From the NCBI RefSeq assembly GCF_000730625.1, contig NZ_BBIT01000009.1:62001-126000 (forward strand): a DNA stretch of 64,000 nucleotides. Direction: 5' to 3'. The stretch comes from Pseudomonas oryzihabitans NBRC 102199. Lineage in GTDB: Bacteria > Pseudomonadota > Gammaproteobacteria > Pseudomonadales > Pseudomonadaceae. The notes beneath the pieces were generated by a model that was not told the origin of the DNA, did no database searches, and was given only the letters and a program-made list of their open reading frames with translations. Positions within the stretch are counted from its first letter, which is position 1. Each line of letters starts with the position of its first letter. Position numbers and translations under genes: made by a program. Below, in pieces: positions 17,100 to 23,724 of the stretch.

Positions 17100-17915
17100 T
17101 CAGGGGATCAGTAGCTCACGCACGCCATTGGCATGGTCGATACGCGTACCTGGCAGCGTCATGCGGCGCTCTTCCAGGTAGCGATAGTCACGGCGGGCTT
17201 CGGCCAAGCGATGAAAGTCCAGGGAGATGGACTGCGCGCAGGGCTCTCGACCGGCTTCCAGCAGCAGGCTGCCGTTGGGGTCGACCACTGCACTGCCACC
17301 GGCGAATACCAGACCGTCATCGCCTGCGCCGACCCGGTTGGTCATGACCGCATAGGCCTGGTTTTCCATCGCCCGCGCCATAATCGCGGTTCGGTGCGTC
17401 GGCCCGTAGGGGTCCATGTTGCCGTTGGTGACGATCAGCAGCTCTGCGCCAAGCTCACCCAGGGCCCGTGCGCTCTCAGGGAATTCGATGTCGAAGCACA
17501 CCAGCAAGCCGACCCGTACGCCGTCCAGCAGCGCCGTGGCGTAGCGATCGCCCGGCGCGAACACGCCGCGATCCGACGCCCACAGGTGCGTCTTGCGGTA
17601 GGTCAGCACAATGTCCTGCCCGTCCATCAACACAGTGGTGTTATAGAACGTGCCACCGTCGTCTTCTGCAAAACCGATGGCAACAGCCAGCCCACGCGCA
17701 GCCGCTGCCTTGCCGATGGCGGTCAGGCTCGGGCCATCCAAAGGCTCAGCCAGGGCCGCAACGTTTTCTGGCGTCGGAAAGCCCGTCAGGTAGGTCTCCG
17801 GGAACACCAGCAGGCGAGTGCCCGCCCTGCACGCCGCGATAGCCTGCAGGGCCTGGGCGAGATTATGGGCCGTATTACCATCACGACCGGTGAGCTGAGC
17901 GAGTTCAACTTGCAT
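17100..17915 (-). CDS. Nitrilase-superfamily carbon-nitrogen hydrolase
   Basis: Carbon-nitrogen hydrolase of 271 residues, cytosolic, expected to cleave an amide or N-carbamoyl bond. The triad is complete: Glu in LLVFPETYLTGF near residue 40, Lys in TYRKTHLW near 108, and the nucleophilic Cys in LLVCFDIEFPES near 141. The TNGNMDPYGPTH segment after the Cys resembles aliphatic amidases more than nitrilases. Upstream gene of a two-gene unit with an APC permease, divergent from a LuxR-type regulator across about 140 bases. The context suggests catabolism of an amine or amide nitrogen source. Confidence 0.85.
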   Translation of the reverse strand: MQVELAQLTGRDGNTAHNLAQALQAIAACRAGTRLLVFPETYLTGFPTPENVAALAEPLDGPSLTAIGKAAAARGLAVAIGFAEDDGGTFYNTTVLMDGQDIVLTYRKTHLWASDRGVFAPGDRYATALLDGVRVGLLVCFDIEFPESARALGELGAELLIVTNGNMDPYGPTHRTAIMARAMENQAYAVMTNRVGAGDDGLVFAGGSAVVDPNGSLLLEAGREPCAQSISLDFHRLAEARRDYRYLEERRMTLPGTRIDHANGVRELLIP

Positions 17916-18029
17916 GACGGGGCTCCGTTCCTAGTGTTGCATCACGTGGGGGGCAAACACAGAATGCGAACGCCCCTCCGTCCGAAGTCGAGTATGGAGG
18001 CGGAGCCACACAGGCGGAATTACGCACGC

Positions 18030-18048
18030 GGGGTAACCCCATAGGGGT
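18030..18048. promoter_or_regulatory. Interlocked GGGGT/ACCCC palindromes
   Basis: GGGGT-A-ACCCC-ATA-GGGGT forms two overlapping perfect palindromes ending 7 bases before the luxR-type start, where the ribosome site should be. It lies in the divergent promoter region between the hydrolase and the regulator, so it is a candidate autoregulatory operator. A similar ACCC-ATA-GGGT lies at 37313-37323 beside the LysR gene. Confidence 0.45.
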
Positions 18049-18054
18049 AGACAG

Positions 18055-18837
18055 ATGACCATGACCTTGCACGACATCGCCTTCCATCAGACCGTGGCCG
18101 AACTCATCGAAGCGCTCGAACGCCCGCATTTTTGGCGTGCTATGACCCGCGCGCTGGAGCAGTACGTACATCACGACAGCTGGGTGGCCCTGATCTTTAG
18201 CGAGGGACGCCCGCAGGTGTTGGCTGAAAGTCCCGGCGACGACGGTGCACCGGACCGGCTCTTTCAGGACTACCTGCACGGCCTGTACCTGCTCGACCCC
18301 TTCTACATCGCCAGTCGCGAGAGCCAGCGGGAAGGTCTCGTGCGCTTGAGCGAAATCGCGCCTGACTGTTTCGAGCAAACGGACTACTACCAGCGCTACT
18401 TCAGCCTCAACGTGGTCGCTGACGAGGTGCAGTTCAATGTCGCCCTCCCCGGTGCTAGAACGCTGTGTCTGTCATTGGGTTCACGGCAACGCTTCCAACC
18501 TGACCAGATAGCCCTGCTCTCCCTGGTAGCGCCCTGGGTTACGGCACTGGTGCGCCAGCGCCTGCGCTACGAGCCGGAGCCCAGCGAGCCGACCGCCGCC
18601 CCGCCTTGGCAGGAGCGCCTTGAACGGATGGCACGCCAGGTGGAAACGGCACTGACCGGTCGCGAGCTGGAAGTGGCGCGCCTGGTCCTCAGCGGGTACT
18701 CCAGCAAAGAGGTGGCGCGCAAATTAACCATTTCGGCTGAGACCGTGAAGGTGCACCGCAAGCACGTCTACAGCAAGCTGGGTATCAAATCCCAGTCGGA
18801 GCTGTTCGCGGTGTTCCTGCAAGCTCAGCGCGGATGA
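18055..18837 (+). CDS. LuxR family transcriptional regulator
   Basis: Regulator of 260 residues with a C-terminal LuxR helix-turn-helix at about 196-255 (LTGRELEVARLVLSGYSSKEVARKL, then AETVKVHRKHVYSKLGI). The N-terminal ~190 residues do not match an autoinducer domain or a receiver domain that I recognise; this is a LuxR solo of unknown ligand. Start ATG 18055 or the ATG two codons later. It is divergent from the amidase-permease pair and probably activates it. The usual ribosome binding sequence is replaced by AGGGG of a palindrome, so binding there could also limit its own translation. Confidence 0.85.
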   Translation: MTMTLHDIAFHQTVAELIEALERPHFWRAMTRALEQYVHHDSWVALIFSEGRPQVLAESPGDDGAPDRLFQDYLHGLYLLDPFYIASRESQREGLVRLSEIAPDCFEQTDYYQRYFSLNVVADEVQFNVALPGARTLCLSLGSRQRFQPDQIALLSLVAPWVTALVRQRLRYEPEPSEPTAAPPWQERLERMARQVETALTGRELEVARLVLSGYSSKEVARKLTISAETVKVHRKHVYSKLGIKSQSELFAVFLQAQRG

Positions 18838-18926
18838 CGCCACAGATTTGTACCGCGGAGTGCAATGAAGAAAGCAACCTGGGTCAGCATGCTCATGAGG
18901 GACCCCCTGTATGCGTGATGGGTTGA

Positions 18927-19330
18927 TCAACCGGCGGTGACAGTAATGCCGCCATCGGCCATGACCATCGAGTCGACCATGAAGCTTGCGCGGTCCGAGG
19001 TGAGCAAGGCGACAATCTCGGCAGTTTCCTCCGGCTTCGCAACACGGCCACTGGGCGCGGCGTCGCCGTGCTGGGCAAGACAACCCGGGCCGTCGCCGAC
19101 CACGTCATTAAGGATGTTGGTGACGACGTCGCCGACTCCGACCGCGTTGACGCAGATGCCGTGCGCGATGGCTTCGAGCGCGAGCGTGCCGGTCAGTTGG
19201 GCTAGTACGCCCCTTAGGCGCCGAGGGTGGGAAACGCACAGCCGGACGCGTATGAGGCCATGGTGACGATAGCTCCGGATTCGTTGGGCATCATTGTCTT
19301 GACGGCCTCGCGGCACCAGCATCGGTTAAG
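18927..19330 (-). pseudogene. Decayed SDR family oxidoreductase gene
   Basis: Remnant of a classical SDR. The C-terminal part is readable in one frame (TLALEAIAHGICVNAVGVGDVVT... and SFMVDSMVMADGGIT, the usual SDR end), but the middle part with REAVKTMMPNESGAIVTMASYASG is in another frame and ends at an in-frame stop; the catalytic YxxxK and the whole cofactor domain are missing. At least one frameshift, one stop and a 5' deletion, so no product is expected. Confidence 0.7.
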
Positions 19331-19600
19331 AGCGGTCGTAGCGAGAAGCGCTGGGAAGACGATTAGGTTTGCGCAGGTTGACACCGACCCGGAGTCGTTC
19401 GGTCGGGACCTAAGTCAGCCACAGCCGCCAGGACCTACGTTCCTTGACCGACGACCGTGTCTGAGGGCCGGCGGATGTGGAAACGCGGCGCGAGTAGGTG
19501 GCGCGCCGCGCATGCTCACCGTGGGCCGGGCGCTGCCGGCCATCGTAAGAGGTGGCATAGCCCCGCGTGTTTTTCCACCAATCAACGAGATGAGTACTGT
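19331..19600. other. Noncoding stretch upstream of small membrane genes
   Basis: No supported ORF or structure. Probably the rest of the decayed region plus the promoter of the next two genes. Confidence 0.4.
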
Positions 19601-19936
19601 ATGTCCAATAGACAGGAGCCGCCATTAGGGCTATCTGCGGGCGATTTCGATGAAGACCCTAGAGATCCGCGGCTCGAGCTGTCGCCTGCTGATATCGCGG
19701 CCGAAGTGGAGCAAATTGCTCGGTACCAGGCTGAGCTGACACTGGAGAAGACTCTGCTGGAGATCGACAAGCTCAACATCGAACTCACAGAGCTACGCGT
19801 CGACTCATTTCGAAAATGGGCCACGCTTGCAGCAGTAATCACCGGTATTATGATCACGCTTATATCGGCCTTGAATAAGGCCCCGGAGGCGCCGCCCTCC
19901 AAAGGAGTAGCGCATGAACGCACAAGCCATAAATGA
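19601..19936 (+). CDS. Small coiled-coil membrane protein, unknown function
   Basis: Unrecognised protein of 111 residues. It has an acidic N-terminal ~35 residues, a helical heptad-like stretch (about 36-70: EVEQIARYQAELTLEKTLLE and onward) and one membrane segment at about 75-92 (ATLAAVITGIMITLISAL), with a short polar tail. The start ATG 19601 gives a compact product; the frame extends upstream to 19457 without protein-like sequence. It overlaps the next small membrane gene by 23 bases, so they form a pair. Such pairs occur in mobile elements and phages, but no specific holin or spanin features are seen. Confidence 0.55.
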   Translation: MSNRQEPPLGLSAGDFDEDPRDPRLELSPADIAAEVEQIARYQAELTLEKTLLEIDKLNIELTELRVDSFRKWATLAAVITGIMITLISALNKAPEAPPSKGVAHERTSHK

Positions 19937-20105
19937 GTCGAGACGCCGTAGGGTCGAAGCCACACGCGCTGAGGTTGACGCGGTCCTTGAGAAGTCTGCC
20001 AGGTACCGTAAGCGTCAGGCCAATCCTCTGTGGATCGCGGTGCCCGTACTCAGCGGCGCGGCCTTTACTGCTGGCGTAGCCTATCTCGCCCACCTGCTCG
20101 TGTAA
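19914..20105 (+). CDS. 63-residue single-pass membrane protein
   Basis: Unrecognised small protein with a basic, helical N-terminal half (RRRRVEATRAEVDAVLEKSARYRKR) and one C-terminal membrane segment (LWIAVPVLSGAAFTAGVAYLAHLL). AAGGAG precedes the ATG by 6 bases, inside the end of the previous gene, so it is translated in coupling with it. A strong terminator follows 18 bases after the stop, so the two small genes make a complete transcription unit. Confidence 0.6.
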   Translation: MNAQAINESRRRRVEATRAEVDAVLEKSARYRKRQANPLWIAVPVLSGAAFTAGVAYLAHLLV

Positions 20106-20123
20106 CTCTGTCGCCGGTGAAGG

Positions 20124-20146
20124 AGCCCTCTCGCGAGGGCTTTTTT
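20124..20146 (+). terminator. Rho-independent terminator
   Basis: AGCCCTC-TCGC-GAGGGCT stem-loop with perfect 7-bp stem running into TTTTTT, just after the small membrane gene pair. Confidence 0.9.
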
Positions 20147-20265
20147 GTGCCCGCTACTCCTTCAGCGCACAGACGCCAGGTCCCGTGGAGGAGCCCGCAC
20201 TGCTCCTTCCCAGGCATCTGCCTGAGAGCCTAAAGGTCCGGGAATCAAGCACCCTAGTCGCTCGC

Positions 20266-20613
20266 TCAACCGCGTCCCAGTCGCTGAATCAGACTTTCAA
20301 GCAACTCCATGACCAGCTGGCGATCCTCGGCGTTGAGGGTAGCCAGACGTGTTTCGAGATGTCGGGCCTGATCCTGAGGCCGAGCACTTGCCTCGGTCAG
20401 CAGGTCCGCTGCTTCACAGCCGAATACCTCCGCCAGGGACAATAAGCGCTCGATGTTAGGCATGACCAGACCGCGCTCAATGCGCGATACCGCCTCGTTG
20501 CCTATCCCCAATCGTTCGGCGATCTGCTCTTGGGTGAACCCGCAGCGAATGCGCTGCCGAGCAATGGCTCGCCCCACCAGACCTGCCAATGCCGCCGTAT
20601 CGTACTCAGCCAT
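20266..20613 (-). CDS. XRE family transcriptional regulator
   Basis: Regulator of 115 residues with an N-terminal XRE/Cro-type helix-turn-helix at about 14-68 (IRCGFTQEQIAERLGIGNEAVSRIERG, then NIERLLSLAEVF) and a short helical C-terminus. It is transcribed toward the small membrane genes and divergent from the small protein gene at 20933. A GTTGA-ATA-TCAAC palindrome 62 bases upstream of its start is a likely autoregulatory site. In this accessory region it may govern the mobile element genes around it; the target is not known. Confidence 0.8.
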   Translation of the reverse strand: MAEYDTAALAGLVGRAIARQRIRCGFTQEQIAERLGIGNEAVSRIERGLVMPNIERLLSLAEVFGCEAADLLTEASARPQDQARHLETRLATLNAEDRQLVMELLESLIQRLGRG

Positions 20614-20932
20614 GACGCCCTCCCTTCAACCTCAATGGTCGAGCGACACCCTGTTGACATGAAGGGCATTAAAGGTTGAATATCAACTCTATAGGTTGTC
20701 TTGCTAAAGCTCGCCTAGCTGCTCATGGGCTGCTAGTGAGAGGGCAGGAATCCTCCTGGTCAACAGAGATATGACTGGCCCGGCACCTTGGGCAATAGCA
20801 CTTTTAAGGCTGCTGCGAAGGCTGGAATACCTTCAAGCCATCGAGTGAAGGCTGAAGTGCTGAGCGACCTGCCCGGACAGGATCGATTAATCGACCCCCA
20901 GACGGACGTTAGGAAATAAAGGTATACGCATC
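20614..20932. other. Divergent promoter region
   Basis: No gene. Holds a palindrome at 20675-20687 and related AGGTTG repeats near the XRE gene, and an AGGAAATAAAGG ribosome-site stretch just before the gene at 20933. Confidence 0.5.
20675..20687. promoter_or_regulatory. GTTGA-N3-TCAAC operator candidate
   Basis: Perfect 5-bp inverted repeat GTTGA-ATA-TCAAC, flanked by a further GGTTG at 20694-20698, upstream of the divergent XRE gene. Cro/XRE regulators commonly bind such short palindromes in their own promoter. Confidence 0.45.
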
Positions 20933-21208
20933 ATGAAGCACACAAAGAACACCCGTATCTATTCGCTCCCTCAGAAAGGTATCGACGCCAGCCACTTCGC
21001 AAGCGACCTGCCGGACCTTTCAGATGACATCGAGCTGCGCTTTTCCGTACTGAAGGACCTACTTGATCAGCTTGACGCGTGCACCCTGGAAACAGATTCG
21101 CTTCGCGCCACGATTATCAAGATGACCGCGCAAGATCTGTTGGATGAGATGGTCATCATCCATCGCCGGAGCAAAAGCATTACGAACGCCTCAGCACTGG
21201 GCCTATGA
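20933..21208 (+). CDS. Small protein, diverged paralogue of the repeat-borne proteins
   Basis: Unrecognised 91-residue protein. Its core matches the two near-identical proteins at 23042 and 28270: ELRFSVLKDLLDQLDA here against DLRASMLGDLLAQLAE there, and AQDLLDEMVIIHRRS against AQELLDEMVTLYRRA. It is helical and soluble with no membrane segment. Unlike the other two it lacks the structured leader and coupled 28-codon ORF. AAAGG precedes the ATG. The style resembles small DUF3077/DUF6124-type proteins of pseudomonads, but that link is only an impression. Confidence 0.65.
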   Translation: MKHTKNTRIYSLPQKGIDASHFASDLPDLSDDIELRFSVLKDLLDQLDACTLETDSLRATIIKMTAQDLLDEMVIIHRRSKSITNASALGL

Positions 21209-21255
21209 GCAGTCCAGGCCCGCAGAGTGGCTCGATAAATCTTAATCAACCGCGG

Positions 21256-22368
21256 CTAGCTTTCTTCGCCGCGCTGCTCGGACCGCGCTTTGATGTCGTC
21301 TATCACGCGCGACACCCTGACAGGCATGTTGAGCATCTTGCGAAGCGTCGCAATATGGTTTTCAGCAACCTCGGGCGTTGAGCGCTTTGCGGGGGCTACT
21401 CGATGTGCCGGGCGTGGACGATGGTCCATGCCGGGGACTCTGTTCGCCACGGTCTGCACTGCCGGCCTATCCCGCAGTGCATAGGGCCGGAAACCTCCCG
21501 ACTGCACGCGTCTGATCAAGCCAAAGGTATAGGCCACCACGTTGCGCACACCGCCGCTACGGTGTCTGGCCTCAAGCTCTGCCAACACCTGCTGACGCTG
21601 CTCCAGGGACAACTCATCAAGTGACGTCAGCAGCTCCTGCAACTGCTCCTCATCAATTTCCGCGAGACAGGATGGAAGCGGAGCGCTGACCTTCGGGTTT
21701 TCCAGCTCTGAAGGATACGTACGTACTTTATACGTCTTACTACTGTACGTACTGTATTGGCCAATTGGTTCGTCGTGGACTTTGTTGGTCTGTGGCAGAC
21801 CGGTTTGGCCTAAGCCGGACTCCACAGGTACCGCCCCGGAGATAGAGCTCCCAAACTCGCTTGGGATAGAAGCTCGATTAGGCACTGCCTCTTCACTGCG
21901 CTCACCCTGCGTGAACGCCTGACTTAGATGCTGCGCGATCCGCTGGATCGGATGCCCAGTCTCGTGCAGGCACGCTTGTAATAGACGGGCAAGCGTCTGG
22001 TCGGCAGTGCATGCCTGCTCAAACGCTAAGGCACGCTCATGCACCCTGTAGCGCTCGCTCATCACCTTGCCTGTCATGGGGTCACGCTGCACACCGACCA
22101 GCGTGATCCATCCCGTCAGGCGCAGCACTTTCAGAACACGGCGCGCCGTCTCATAGCCAGCCCGTTGCCCTAATGGCGTGGTGGTGAGATAGCGTCGAAG
22201 CTGGCTCAGACTCGTAAGCGAACTGACCCCATCCGGGCTGCTCAGCATGCGCAAGACCTGCCAGCCGTTGCGCTCCAGCGGGGTCAGTCGCGGATCTACC
22301 AGCAGTGCGATTGGCGTCGTGAACCAGTCATTCGATGCGTAGCGCTCGTGTGCGGAATAGCTTGCCAT
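21256..22368 (-). CDS. STY4528 family genomic-island replication-type protein
   Basis: Protein of 370 residues resembling the STY4528 family of integrative elements such as SPI-7, PAPI-1 and PFGI-1 relatives, thought to act in element replication. The N-terminal half carries the family block LLVDPRLTPLERNGWQVLRML, then SQLRRYLTTTPLGQRAGYETARRVLKVLRLTGWITLV, a winged-helix-like DNA-binding region, and RDPMTGKVMSERYRVHE. The C-terminal part is polar with a helical LLTSLDELSLEQRQQVLAELEARHR segment and a basic tail. ATG 22368 has AGAGG just upstream; a GTG-type extension to 22422 is possible. None of the usual ICE neighbours (parA, topoisomerase, pilus genes) are present, so it is an isolated island fragment. 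Confidence 0.75.
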   Translation of the reverse strand: MASYSAHERYASNDWFTTPIALLVDPRLTPLERNGWQVLRMLSSPDGVSSLTSLSQLRRYLTTTPLGQRAGYETARRVLKVLRLTGWITLVGVQRDPMTGKVMSERYRVHERALAFEQACTADQTLARLLQACLHETGHPIQRIAQHLSQAFTQGERSEEAVPNRASIPSEFGSSISGAVPVESGLGQTGLPQTNKVHDEPIGQYSTYSSKTYKVRTYPSELENPKVSAPLPSCLAEIDEEQLQELLTSLDELSLEQRQQVLAELEARHRSGGVRNVVAYTFGLIRRVQSGGFRPYALRDRPAVQTVANRVPGMDHRPRPAHRVAPAKRSTPEVAENHIATLRKMLNMPVRVSRVIDDIKARSEQRGEES

Positions 22369-22417
22369 TTCCTCTCCCCGACCAAGGCCTTTCGGCTGCC
22401 AGGTGAGTCTCTTCGGC

Positions 22418-22614
22418 ACCAACTGGTCTGTCCCGGATAAATCCGATTTGGCCCGTTACCGTATTTCTGTTGCATACCAAATGGTCTGCTGTAGACCAAC
22501 ATAGATGAGTCAGAGGTGGGAGAGCCCCCTAGCTTCACGGCGGAGAAAGTCTAGGACTGTCTGGCAAGGCAGGGATGGGAACCCGTCTGGATGGCCTGAC
22601 CACCAAACGGTCTT
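22418..22614. repeat. Iteron-like direct repeats upstream of the STY4528-type gene
   Basis: Three 13-base copies of ACCAA(A/C)(T/C)GGTCT(G/T): 22418-22430, 22476-22488 and 22602-22614, all in the same direction. The second is followed at once by AGACCAA (22493-22499), making the palindrome TGGTCT-GCTGT-AGACCA at 22482-22498. The spacing and repetition beside a replication-type gene suggest iterons or operator sites. Confidence 0.5.
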
Positions 22615-22723
22615 CACCCTGCTGCATGTCGCTCGTAATTAACGAGCCGCGATCATTGCTGGGTAGAGCCAGGGACGCTTGTGACCGGTTGCGGTCACGA
22701 TTTGAGCGAGGTAGATTTGGCTG

Positions 22724-22935
22724 GTCATGGTCAATCCCATGACTAGGTGTAGCAACCTAAAGCGTTCGAGGCGCGGTAGCGCCATAGTCAGGGAGTCGTA
22801 CGTGCGCGTATTGGCTTCATGATTCTATGGCGGGCCGTGTAGGGCAGGCTTTTGCCTGGCCGGTTCCCTCGGACGCCGGTTTGCTACCCCTGCACGGTCC
22901 GCCTCCCTTACCGTGTAGCAACGGCGGGTGGCGGC
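22724..22935 (+). ncRNA. Structured leader RNA element, copy A
   Basis: Noncoding leader before a 28-codon ORF and a small protein gene. Predicted stems: GTCATGG/CCATGAC (22724-22730 with 22737-22743), TAGGT/ACCTA (22744-22748 with 22755-22759), GGCGC-GGTA-GCGCC (22770-22783), CATAG/CTATG, CAGGC-TTTT-GCCTG (22845-22858), GCTAC/GTAGC (22883-22887 with 22915-22919) and CACGGT/ACCGTG (22893-22898 with 22910-22915). A CCGCC loop could pair with downstream GGCGG as a pseudoknot. Copy B differs by compensatory changes in several of these stems, which supports base pairing. The same kind of sequence is, to my memory, found before small DUF-type genes in other pseudomonads. Confidence 0.65.
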
Positions 22936-22962
22936 TCCTTAATCGTCTGAGGAGCAGTTAAA

Positions 22963-23049
22963 ATGCCTGTATCTCCTTTTAAGCCCGAGCTCCGCCTCGG
23001 CGCTATCGGCTCGCCATATACCTCTACAACGGAGGTGTGCCATGGCTAA
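22963..23049 (+). CDS. Coupled 28-codon leader ORF, copy A
   Basis: ATG 22963 lies 8 bases after GAGGAG, one of the strongest ribosome sites here. The product begins MPVSPFKPELRLG and ends TEVCHG; its TAA overlaps the ATG of the next gene by 8 bases. Copy B keeps the same length, start, stop and first 13 residues while its second half varies mainly at the amino acid level. It is probably translated, as a leader peptide or small protein that couples translation of the downstream gene. Confidence 0.6.
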   Translation: MPVSPFKPELRLGAIGSPYTSTTEVCHG

Positions 23050-23326
23050 GAAGAAGCCCTCTGTCGTCCCCTTCCCCAGCAAGCCAATCGCGCTTAACCA
23101 AATGGATCTTTCCACTCGGTCTATCGAAGCCGATGCGGATCTTCGTGCCTCAATGCTAGGTGATCTATTGGCTCAGCTGGCAGAGCGAGGTTCCGGTCAT
23201 CCTGAAGAGCTGCGGCTAAAGGTTGCCTGTGATATCGCTCAGGAGTTGCTGGACGAGATGGTCACGCTCTACCGTCGGGCGCTATCTAGCTCTCGCCGCG
23301 GAAACACTCAAACAACAATCGTCTAG
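23042..23326 (+). CDS. Small soluble protein, repeat copy A
   Basis: Unrecognised 94-residue protein. It has a basic N-terminus (MAKKKPSVVPFPSKP), an acidic middle (RSIEADADLRASML), and a helical C-terminal block ending in AQELLDEMVTLYRRA. Nearly identical to the product at 28270 and clearly related to the one at 20933, so three members of one family lie within 8 kb. No membrane segment or known enzyme motif. Translated from an ATG inside the end of the 28-codon ORF, and followed by a hairpin, so the unit leader-sORF-protein-hairpin is complete. Confidence 0.7.
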   Translation: MAKKKPSVVPFPSKPIALNQMDLSTRSIEADADLRASMLGDLLAQLAERGSGHPEELRLKVACDIAQELLDEMVTLYRRALSSSRRGNTQTTIV

Positions 23327-23336
23327 AAGCGGCAGT

Positions 23337-23364
23337 GGCTGGGACGGTCAGGACCGTCCTAGCC
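23337..23364 (+). terminator. Hairpin after repeat copy A
   Basis: GGCTGGGACGGTC-AG-GACCGTCCTAGCC is a long near-perfect stem just after the small gene. No T-run follows, so it may be a weak terminator or RNA-protecting stem. The equivalent hairpin in copy B keeps pairing with changed bases. Confidence 0.55.
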
Positions 23365-23724
23365 CTCAAAGGCGTCGCGTTTCCATCTGTAAGACGTCCA
23401 AGCCTAGTAGCCTGTTTCAAGAACCTCCACAGGTTTGTGGACACGCGGCCTATGCCTCTAGCACTACGCGGAACGGCAAACGCAAGCGCTAATACGGGGA
23501 TTGCAGATCTAAACCACGCCCAGTAATAAACGCCACAAAACTGCTACGTGACGCGTACAGCTGGATGTACGAAGCAAAGCGTGCCGGTAAATTAATAATC
23601 TTTTCGGCCATATCGATTAGATCGACTGCTTTCGCACGGCGAGTTATCGATCTACCCCGCAAAAAGATGTTGGTGCGTTAACCTCAAGCTTGTGCTCACT
23701 CAGCGCTTTAGCTGCGATCGATTT
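23365..23724. other. Noncoding region between convergent genes
   Basis: No supported gene or further repeat. AT-rich toward 23570-23700. Confidence 0.4.

Larger units (their letters stand above)
22728..23364 (+). repeat. Long direct repeat, copy A (leader, sORF, small gene, hairpin)
   Basis: About 620 bases nearly identical in plan to 27971-28594, in the same orientation, ~5.2 kb apart and flanking the hybrid histidine kinase. Most differences are in RNA stems (compensatory), loops or third codon positions. Confidence 0.8.
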
